From NCBI GenBank assembly GCA_035534535.1, contig DATLRS010000242.1, positions 1-42,183 on the forward strand: a stretch of DNA of 42,183 nucleotides, in the 5' to 3' direction. The notes beneath the pieces were generated by a model, which worked only from the letters and a program-made list of their open reading frames with translations, did not search any database and was not told the DNA's origin. Shown here one piece after another: positions 17,389-23,834 of the stretch. This DNA comes from DATARH01 sp035534535 (GTDB lineage Bacteria > Pseudomonadota > Alphaproteobacteria > ATCC43930 > CGMCC-115725). The position numbers and the translations under genes were made by a program. Each line of letters begins with the position of its first letter. Position 1 is the first letter of the stretch.

Positions 17389-17538
17389 CCAGGCGTCGGC
17401 AGGAATGACGTTTCGAGGGGTGCGGATCACCAACCCCGCCGTAGCCAGCGGGGGAGGGCCTCGCCGATCGTCGGTCCGTTAGCGACAAGTCGCGCCGCGG
17501 ATCGCGCGGCGCGCCGGGGCAGGCTTGCACAATAATTG

Positions 17539-17580
17539 GTCATTCCGGGGGCTGGGCGACGTGAGGCAACCCGGAATGAC
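17539..17580. repeat. Inverted repeat with 11-bp arms
   Basis: GTCATTCCGGG (17539-17549) and CCCGGAATGAC (17570-17580) are perfect inverted copies separated by 20 bases. The GTCATTCC/GGAATGAC ends resemble a widespread intergenic palindrome in alphaproteobacteria. A GGAATGACG end also occurs at 17402, so two units may lie side by side. Confidence 0.6.
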
Positions 17581-17669
17581 GGCGAATCGTTGCCGAATCG
17601 GTTTTCTGCGCACAGTCGCCACGTCCGGGGGGAACGCGGCGCGGCATCAGCCGCCCGGGTCGATAATTC

Positions 17670-17685
17670 TGTATTGATCGATACA
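17670..17685. promoter_or_regulatory. Candidate TetR operator
   Basis: TGTATTGATCGATACA is a 16-bp near-palindrome with one symmetric mismatch pair, centred about 55 bp before the TetR ATG. Its size, position and symmetry suit the autoregulatory operator of the TetR dimer. No binding data can be inferred from sequence alone. Confidence 0.5.
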
Positions 17686-17732
17686 AAAAGCCCGCTATGG
17701 TGCGGCGGGCCGGCGGGCGCCCCTGAGGTGAG

Positions 17733-18332
17733 ATGGCCAGACCGCGCGAATTTGACGAAGCCGCCGTCCTCGATGCGGCGACCGACTGCTTCTGGCGCGA
17801 TGGCTACGAGGCCACCTCGGTGCGCGATCTTGCAGCCCGCATGGGCATCGCCGGGACGAGCCTCTACAACGCCTTCGGCGACAAGCGTTCGCTGTTTCGC
17901 GATGTGCTGCAGCGTTATGCCGAGGGCTCGATGCGCGCGCGCATCGCACGCCTCGAGGCGCGTTTGCCGCCAAAGGAGGCGGTGCGCGCGTTTCTCGCCG
18001 GCATCGTCGAGCGCTCGCTCGCCGATCCCGAGCGGCGGGGCTGTCTATTGGTGAATGCGGCGCTGGAGGTCGCGCCGCACGATCCCGAGCTGGGCGCCGC
18101 AATCGCCGCCCGCCTCGGCGAGATCGAAGCCTTCTTCCGCCGCGCTGTCACCGCTGCGCAGGATGAAGGCGCCGTGCCGCCCGACCGGGATGCCGCCGAT
18201 CTCGCGCGCCTGCTGCTCGGTGTGGTGTTAGGGGTGCGGGTGCTGGCCCGCGCCATGCCGCAGCGCGAATTGCTGGAGGGGGTCATGCGGCCGGCTCTGG
18301 CGCTGCTCGACTGGCCGGATCGAACAACCTGA
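17733..18332 (+). CDS. TetR/AcrR family transcriptional regulator
   Basis: A 199-residue one-component repressor type. The N-terminal helix-turn-helix is clear (TSVRDLAARMGIAGTSLYN, then AFGDKRSLFRDVL, about residues 27-60). The C-terminal helical domain (about 75-195) would bind the ligand and dimerise; EVAPHDPELGAAIAARLGEIEAFF is typical of the TetR_C subgroup near AcrR/YxaF. GAGGTGAG precedes the ATG. The palindrome at 17670-17685 upstream suggests autoregulation. It is the first gene of a rightward cluster and lies 17 bp before the selenoprotein gene, so it probably controls that cluster. The effector is unknown. Confidence 0.93.
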   Translation: MARPREFDEAAVLDAATDCFWRDGYEATSVRDLAARMGIAGTSLYNAFGDKRSLFRDVLQRYAEGSMRARIARLEARLPPKEAVRAFLAGIVERSLADPERRGCLLVNAALEVAPHDPELGAAIAARLGEIEAFFRRAVTAAQDEGAVPPDRDAADLARLLLGVVLGVRVLARAMPQRELLEGVMRPALALLDWPDRTT

Positions 18333-18349
18333 TTTTGCAGAGAGGGACG

Positions 18350-19561
18350 ATGACGCGATTAACCGACATGCCGCCGGCGCAGGCCAAGCGCCTGGCCGAA
18401 CTCGAATGCCCCGAATTCACCACCCGACCGTGGGTCGCCGGACCCGCGCTCGCGCAGCGCCGGGTCGCGATCGTCTCCTCGGCCGGGCTTGTCGTGCGCG
18501 GCGAGATGCCGTTCCGCGGGCGCGATCCCGAATACCACGTCATTCCCGGAACGACGCGGCCGGACGAATTGCTGATCAGCCACATCTCGATAAATTTCGA
18601 CCGCACCGGCTTTCAGGAAGACTGGAACGTCGTCTTCCCGCTTGACCGGCTGAACGAGCTGGCCGCCGACGGCGTGATCGGCTCGGTGGCGCAGACCCAC
18701 TATTCGTTCATGGGCGCCACCGACCCGGTGCAGATGGAGCCTTATGCACGCGAACTGGCCGGCCGCCTGAAAGAGGACGCCGTCGACGCCGTCATCCTCT
18801 CTCCCGTTTGACCGCTCTGCACGCGCGCCGTGAGCGCGCTGGGGCACTATCTCGAGGAAGAAGGGATCGCGACGGTCGCGATCAGTCTCATTCGGCCGCA
18901 GACCGAAAACACCAAGGCGCCGCGGGCGCTATGGGTGCCGTTCGAGCTCGGGCGACCGTTCGGCCCACCGGGCGACCCGGCATTTCAGAAGCGGGTGGTC
19001 CTGGCGGCGCTGCGCCTCGTCGTGCGGGCGAGCGGTCCCGTCATCATCGAGGACTTCGCGGACGACGATCCGCGCGCGCGGCCCGATCCGGCCTGGCACC
19101 CGCCGGCGCTGCCGGGTGGCGCCCCGGATGCCGCGCCAGAGGCGATCGCCGCCCGGCTGGAGGCGGAAATCGCGCTGCTGGCCGAGCCGCATCGGCGTTT
19201 CGTCGAGCAGCATGGCCGCAGCGCGGTCGCGCTGAGCGGGCTGCCGATCGGCGATTGCGGACGCTATGTCGCCGGCTGGCTGTGCGGCTTGGCGCCGCCA
19301 AGCCCGCGCGAGGGGTTCTCGGCGCCGCTGCTGCTGCGGTTTGCGGTGGACGATGTGAAGGCCTACTTCCTGGAGGCCGCCGCCGCCGGACCCGCCCATC
19401 CGTCGAGCCGCCAGCTCGGCGACTGGTTGTGGAACGACAGCGCCGCCGGCGCCGCGATCCACCGGTTGCGCGCGATGTACATGACGGCCGAAGATGAGCG
19501 GCTCAAGCTGATCGCCGGCAATTTCATGGTGCCGGGGACCCGCCAGCGCAGCGCGACCTGA
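18350..19561 (+). CDS. GrdB/PrdB-like reductase, probable selenoprotein (TGA at 18809 = Sec154)
   Basis: Two same-frame stretches (18350-18808 and 18812-19561) are separated only by TGA. Read as selenocysteine, they give a 403-residue protein related to the selenoprotein B subunit of glycine/betaine reductase and D-proline reductase. The TGA falls in DAVILSPV-U-PLCTRAVSALG, matching the family's redox motif, in which U or Cys is followed by C-x-R. The upstream half has GLVVRGEMPFRGRDPEYHVIP and ISHISINFDRTGF; the downstream half has the helix HYLEEEGIATVAISL and a longer C-terminal extension than I recall for the family. A hairpin fitting a bacterial SECIS follows the TGA. The start has an AGAGGG Shine-Dalgarno. 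The activity would be a selenol/thiol reductive step; no partner subunits (GrdA, GrdC/D, PrdA) are nearby. The alternative is a nonsense-split gene. Machinery genes selA/B/C/D are not in this window. Confidence 0.8.
18823..18839 (+). promoter_or_regulatory. Candidate bacterial SECIS hairpin
   Basis: GCGCGC (18823-18828) pairs with GCGCGC (18834-18839) around loop CGTGA (18829-18833). The loop begins 17 nt after the TGA and has G at its second position followed by U. This fits the described bacterial SECIS form: apical loop about 16-37 nt downstream with a G in the first two loop bases. The stem is short but all G-C. Pairing below the stem is imperfect. Confidence 0.6.
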
Positions 19562-19627
19562 CGGAAAGGTGGCTGGAACGGCGCCGCCGCGCCGGGCTAT
19601 AGTCCGGCCGGCAAGCGGAGGAGAGCT

Positions 19628-20674
19628 ATGAACCTGTTCAGGGAGCACGCGGTGAGCGACCATGCCGCCGCGGCGGCGCAGATCCCGGTCGTCGATTTCG
19701 GCCCGGTTTTCGCCGGCGAGCCGGGTGCGCTGGCGCGGGTCGCGGCCGCGGTACGGCACGCCTGCGAGCATGTCGGATTTTTCTACGCGTCCGGCCACGG
19801 CGTCGACGCGGCGGTGATCGAGCGTGCCTTTGCCGCCTCGCGCGCCTTCCACGCCCTGCCGCTTGCCGACAAGCTGAAATTGCGGCTCAACGACAACAAT
19901 ATCGGCTACCTGCCGGTCAACGCTTCGGTGCAGGGCGCCTCGACGGTGCACAAGGCGACCCGCCCCAACCAGAACGAAAGCTTCTTCATCAGCCACGACC
20001 GCGGCGCCGATCATCCCGATGTCGTCGCCGGCACGCCGCTGCGGGGGCGCAACCAATGGCCTGCCGCAATGCCGGACATGCGCCGCGACATGATGGCGTA
20101 TTTCGCGGCGCTCGGCGCGATGTGCGACCGCATCCTGCCGGTCTTCGCGACGGCGCTCGACATGCCGTCGGGCTTTTTCGCGCCGTTTTTCGCCAACGAG
20201 GCGCATGCCAACCTGCGCTTTCTGCATTACCCGCCACAGGACGCGGGCGAGGACAACCTGTTCGGCCAGGCGCCGCACACCGACAACAGCTTCATGACCG
20301 CGCTGGCGCGCACCGACGTGCCGGGGCTGGCGGTGCGTTTGCCTTCCGGCGAGTGGTTTGCGCCGCCGATCATACCCGGCACCTTCCTGATCAATCTCGG
20401 CAACATCATGCGGCGCTGGTCGAACGACCGGTTTCTGTCGACGCCGCACGGCGTCTTGAACGACAGCGGCGCCGACCGCTATTCGATCGCCTATTTCCAC
20501 AGCCCCAGCGTCGACAGCGTCATCAAATGCCTGCCGAGCTGTGTGTCGGCCGACAACCCGGCGCGCTACGCGCCGGCGGTGTATCGCGATCTTGTTCTCG
20601 AATTCTACCGTGCCAATTATTTCCACCAGAAGGGCCACCAATCCGCGGCAGCAGCACAGGTCGCGGCCGAATAA
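19628..20674 (+). CDS. 2-oxoglutarate/Fe(II)-dependent or IPNS-like oxygenase
   Basis: A 348-residue non-haem iron oxygenase of the isopenicillin-N-synthase-like group. The N-terminal DIOX_N domain starts IPVVDFGPVF (19-28) and continues with HVGFFYASGHGV. The jelly-roll core holds the facial triad H217-x-D219 (APHTDNSFMT) and H274 (STPHGVLN); R284-x-S286 (RYSIAYF) is the cosubstrate carboxylate anchor, so 2-oxoglutarate use is likely. An LRFLHYPPQ strand matches microbial members of the family. GGAGGAGA precedes the ATG. It begins 66 bp after the selenoprotein stop and 10 bp before the cupin gene. Substrate unknown. Confidence 0.92.
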   Translation: MNLFREHAVSDHAAAAAQIPVVDFGPVFAGEPGALARVAAAVRHACEHVGFFYASGHGVDAAVIERAFAASRAFHALPLADKLKLRLNDNNIGYLPVNASVQGASTVHKATRPNQNESFFISHDRGADHPDVVAGTPLRGRNQWPAAMPDMRRDMMAYFAALGAMCDRILPVFATALDMPSGFFAPFFANEAHANLRFLHYPPQDAGEDNLFGQAPHTDNSFMTALARTDVPGLAVRLPSGEWFAPPIIPGTFLINLGNIMRRWSNDRFLSTPHGVLNDSGADRYSIAYFHSPSVDSVIKCLPSCVSADNPARYAPAVYRDLVLEFYRANYFHQKGHQSAAAAQVAAE

Positions 20675-20684
20675 GGGGAGTGTG

Positions 20685-21227
20685 ATGTTCGATCTCGATC
20701 GCTTTATCGAGGATTGCCGCGAGGCGGTGCGCGAGGATGCGACCCACAAGGCGGCGCGCGAAGTTCTGGCCCGCGCCAACGCCGACCCGGCCGCGGTCCT
20801 TGCGACGCTCGGCGAGCCCACCCAGGCCGGGGTCACCCCGCTTTACAAGTCTGAGACGCTGACGATCCTCAACGTCGTCTGGGGCAAACGGATGACGATC
20901 ATGCCGCACGACCACCGGATGTGGGCGGTGATCGGCGTCTATACCGGGCGCGAGGACAACATCTTCTGGCGCCGCCTGCCGGGCGACGCGGCCGGCCTCA
21001 TCGAAGCCGTCGGCGCAAAGTCGCTGGGCGAGCGCTGCGCCGAGCCGCTGGGGCGAGATGTCGTCCACTCGGTGACCAACCCGCTTGGCCGCCTGACCGC
21101 CGCGATCCATGTCTATGGCGGCGATTTCTACGGCGCCAAGCGCAGCGATTGGGACCCCGAAAACCTGCGCGAGCGCGACTATGATTTCGCCCTGCACCGC
21201 CGCATGTTCGAGGACGCCAACGCGTGA
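20685..21227 (+). CDS. Cupin, cysteine-dioxygenase-like metal-dependent enzyme (COG5553 type)
   Basis: A 180-residue cupin. The core has MTIMPHDHRMWAVIGVYTGRED, giving metal ligands H75 and H77, and a third His at 128 (GRDVVHSVTNP). An aromatic and HVYGGDFY strand follows. This matches the predicted metal-dependent double-stranded beta-helix enzymes (COG5553) distantly related to cysteine dioxygenase. Start ATG 20685 follows AGGGGAG; it overlaps the next gene by GTGA at 21224-21227. The reaction is unknown, but a thiol or amino-acid oxygenation is plausible given the fold. It is translationally coupled to the MBL hydrolase, suggesting consecutive steps. Confidence 0.8.
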   Translation: MFDLDRFIEDCREAVREDATHKAAREVLARANADPAAVLATLGEPTQAGVTPLYKSETLTILNVVWGKRMTIMPHDHRMWAVIGVYTGREDNIFWRRLPGDAAGLIEAVGAKSLGERCAEPLGRDVVHSVTNPLGRLTAAIHVYGGDFYGAKRSDWDPENLRERDYDFALHRRMFEDANA

Positions 21228-21988
21228 GCCTTAGCGTCTACGCGCTGAGCTGCGGCTGGGTGGAGGGCGAACTCGGCTATCTGATGGAGGGCGGCGAGGG
21301 CCGCATCCGGCTGCCGATCCCGTCCTACCTGATCGAGCACCCGAAGGGCACGGCGCTGTTCGACACCGGCATGCACCCCGACTGCCAGCACGATCCTGCG
21401 ACTCGGGTCGGCGCCCGCATCGCCGGCCTCTTCGCCTTCGACTACCACCCGGGCGAGGAGATTGGCGCCCGGCTCGCAGCGCTCGACCGCGACCCGGCCA
21501 AGATCGACATCGTCATCAACTCGCATTTCCATTTCGACCATTGCGGCGGCAACGCGCAGATCCCCAACGCGACGCTCATCGTGCAGCGCCGCGAATGGGA
21601 TGTCGGGATGGACCCCGAGCGGGCGGCGAAAAGCGGTTTCAACTCGCGCGATTTCGACCTCGGCCATAAATTGCGCCTGATCGACGGCGAGCATGACGTG
21701 TTCGGCGACGGCTCGGTCGTCTGCCTGCCGACCCACGGCCACACGCCGGGGCATCAATCCTTGAAGCTGCGCCTGGCGGGCGGCGACATCGTGCTCGCCG
21801 CCGATTCTTGCTATTTCTGCCGCACCCTGCGCGAGCGGCGCCTGCCGCGCTTTGTCTATGACCGCGAGCAGATGCTGGCCTCGCTCGACCGCCTCGCCGC
21901 GCTCGAAGCGCGAGGGGCGCGCATCTTCTTCGGCCACGACCCGGAATTCTGGCAGAGTGTGCCGCAGGCTCCCGCGACAATCGCGTGA
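21224..21988 (+). CDS. MBL-fold hydrolase, N-acyl homoserine lactonase-like
   Basis: A 254-residue metallo-beta-lactamase-fold enzyme. HFHFDH (101-106) provides HxHxDH; HGHTPGH carries H177; LAADSCYF carries the bridging Asp194; FFGHDPEFW carries H238. This order and spacing match AHL lactonases of the AttM/AiiB group. Small lactone or thioester substrates are therefore possible, but the group also includes many non-quorum lactonases. It starts with GTG, coupled by GTGA overlap to the cupin gene, and closes the cluster begun by the TetR gene. No signal peptide is seen. Confidence 0.9.
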   Translation: MSLSVYALSCGWVEGELGYLMEGGEGRIRLPIPSYLIEHPKGTALFDTGMHPDCQHDPATRVGARIAGLFAFDYHPGEEIGARLAALDRDPAKIDIVINSHFHFDHCGGNAQIPNATLIVQRREWDVGMDPERAAKSGFNSRDFDLGHKLRLIDGEHDVFGDGSVVCLPTHGHTPGHQSLKLRLAGGDIVLAADSCYFCRTLRERRLPRFVYDREQMLASLDRLAALEARGARIFFGHDPEFWQSVPQAPATIA

Positions 21989-22144
21989 GCGGCAGCAAAT
22001 CGGAGACGATCGCCGCAGTAGAGCCGCCGGCTTTTCTGAAAAGGTCCCGGTGGGATCTATCAGGGCCGAGAAAAACCCGAATCATTAACGAGTTGCAACC
22101 CAGCCGGATCGTTGGCCGACCGTGCCATCGACGTCTCAACATCT

Positions 22145-22150
22145 TATAAT
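22145..22150 (+). promoter_or_regulatory. Candidate -10 element (TATAAT)
   Basis: A perfect TATAAT in an unusually AT-rich patch, 83 bp before the histidine kinase start. No convincing -35 hexamer is seen at 16-18 bp. A short inverted repeat AAGAGA (22154-22159)/TCTCTT (22167-22172) just downstream would overlap the transcript start and could be an operator. Weak call. Confidence 0.4.
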
Positions 22151-22232
22151 ATAAAGAGAATTTTTGTCTCTTGTATGCGCAAGTATCGTGCCCGCCTATA
22201 GTGGGCAGCGAAGCAGCAATTTTGAGGCTCTC

Positions 22233-23825
22233 GTGCCCTCTCAGCTGGTCGTCATCATCGATGACAGTCTGACCAATCTGAAGATCCTGGAACGTCTGGC
22301 AGGCACGCTTGGGGACAGCACGGTCGCCAAGGGCTTTACCGATGCCGATTCCGGGCTGAGCTTCTGCGCTGCGAACCGCCCCGATCTCGTTCTGCTCGCC
22401 GCCGCCGGCGCCGGCGGCGAGGCCGCCGACCTGATCGGCCGCTTGCGCGACCAGCCGGGCTGCGGCGATGTTCCGGTCATCGTGATCGGCGCCGGCGAGG
22501 ATCTCGATCGCATCGAGAGGGCGCGCGCGGCAGGCGCGGGCGACCACCTGCTGGTGCCGGTCGATCAACGCGATTTCCGGGTGCGAGTTCGCAGCCAGTT
22601 GCGGCGATCGCGCGCGTCGGGCGACGAAGCGACGAGTGCGGCCGAGCGACGCTATCCGGAAGGATCGCGGCAGGCCTACGAGACCTTGCTGCGGCTGATC
22701 GACGTCATTCCGCGGATGATCTGCGTGACCGGCCGCGACGGCTGCTACCTGCTCGTCAACCGGGCATTCGCCGCTTTTGTCGGGGCGCCGGCATCCCGGC
22801 TGATCGGCAAGCGGCCGGCCGAGACGCATGGCGGGCCCTTGGCGCGCATCCTGTTGGAAGGCGACGAGCGTCTGCTCGCCGGCAGGGCGGTGCCGGGCTC
22901 GGCGGAGGAGGAGATCGTCGATCGCGACGGCAATCCTTGCGTGCTGTTGACGACCAAGGCGCTGTTCCACGCCGATGACGGCGACGAGGCGATGGTGGTC
23001 AGCGCCTTTGTCGACATCACCGAGCGCAAGCGCACCGAGCGCGACCTGATCGCGGCCAAGGAGCAGGCCGAGCTGGCGAACCGCAGCAAGACCGAATTCG
23101 TCGCCAATATGAGCCACGAACTGCGCACACCATTGAACGCGATCATCGGCTTCTCGCAGGTCATCGCCGGCGAGATGCTGGGGCCGCTCGGCAATGCGAA
23201 ATATGTCGGCTACGCCCGCGACGTGCTGGCCAGCGGCGAGCATCTGCTGGGCCTCATCAACGACATTCTCGATGTCTCGAAACTCGAAGCCGGCAAGCTC
23301 GACCTGCAGGAAGAGCTGATCGATCCGGCGAAGACGATCGGCGATCTGCTGCAGCTTGCTGAGTCCAAGGCACGCGCCAACGATGTCGCGCTGGCGGTGC
23401 GCCGTGAAGGTGTGATCCCGCCGCTGATCGCCGACTCCCGCAAGCTGAAGCAGATCGTGCTCAACCTCGTGGTCAACGCGATCAAGTTCAGCCACCCCGG
23501 CGGCAAGGTCGAGATCGTGCTGCGCAATCAGGGCGGCGCCGTCGCGATCGCGGTGATTGATCACGGCATCGGGATGGACGGCGCGGAGGTCGAGCTGGCG
23601 ATGACCCGATTCGGCCAGGTCGCCAGCGCCTGGACCCGCAAGCAGGACGGCACTGGGCTTGGCCTGCCGCTGGCGATCGGATTGACCGAACTGCATGGCG
23701 GCACGCTGGCGATCCACAGCACCAAAGGCGTCGGCACGACGGTGACGGTGACCTTTCCGCGCGAGCGCTCGCAGCCGGCGCCGGAGCCGGCGCGCGACGA
23801 CATCCGCGCGGTGGCTCGGTCCTAG
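22233..23825 (+). CDS. Histidine kinase with degenerate receiver and PAS domain
   Basis: A 530-residue soluble sensor kinase read from GTG 22233 (GAGG just upstream; the preceding 23 in-frame codons look non-coding). Domain order is receiver-like (5-120), PAS (about 150-265), HisKA (about 280-350) and HATPase_c (about 395-510). The receiver keeps the DD pair (10-11) but the phosphoacceptor position is Ala56 (LVLLAAAG) and the conserved Lys is Val108 (LLVPVD), so it is a pseudo-receiver. The kinase core is intact: H295 in NMSHELRTPLN, N-box NLVVNAIKF, G1 DHGIGM and G2 GTGLGL. Signal input probably comes through the PAS fold. It stands directly upstream of an RpfC-like membrane protein with degenerate phosphotransfer modules. 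Confidence 0.9.
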   Translation: MPSQLVVIIDDSLTNLKILERLAGTLGDSTVAKGFTDADSGLSFCAANRPDLVLLAAAGAGGEAADLIGRLRDQPGCGDVPVIVIGAGEDLDRIERARAAGAGDHLLVPVDQRDFRVRVRSQLRRSRASGDEATSAAERRYPEGSRQAYETLLRLIDVIPRMICVTGRDGCYLLVNRAFAAFVGAPASRLIGKRPAETHGGPLARILLEGDERLLAGRAVPGSAEEEIVDRDGNPCVLLTTKALFHADDGDEAMVVSAFVDITERKRTERDLIAAKEQAELANRSKTEFVANMSHELRTPLNAIIGFSQVIAGEMLGPLGNAKYVGYARDVLASGEHLLGLINDILDVSKLEAGKLDLQEELIDPAKTIGDLLQLAESKARANDVALAVRREGVIPPLIADSRKLKQIVLNLVVNAIKFSHPGGKVEIVLRNQGGAVAIAVIDHGIGMDGAEVELAMTRFGQVASAWTRKQDGTGLGLPLAIGLTELHGGTLAIHSTKGVGTTVTVTFPRERSQPAPEPARDDIRAVARS

Positions 23826-23834
23826 GGCGCCGGT

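Larger units (their letters stand above)
17356..17732. other. Intergenic region with two hairpins and a TetR operator candidate
   Basis: About 377 bp with no convincing gene. It begins with a compact GC hairpin at 17369-17388, has a second, larger inverted repeat at 17539-17580, and ends with an AT-rich palindrome at 17670-17685 in front of the TetR gene. The hairpins resemble dispersed palindromic (REP-like) units common between alphaproteobacterial genes. The small ORFs here have no Shine-Dalgarno or family features. Confidence 0.6.

Noticed and set aside
18809..18811. TGA read as a true stop, making a split pseudogene
   Set aside because: Frame, family alignment at the TGA (U-x2-C-x-R) and the hairpin spacing all fit selenocysteine, and both halves keep good coding quality. 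It cannot be fully excluded without selABCD data.
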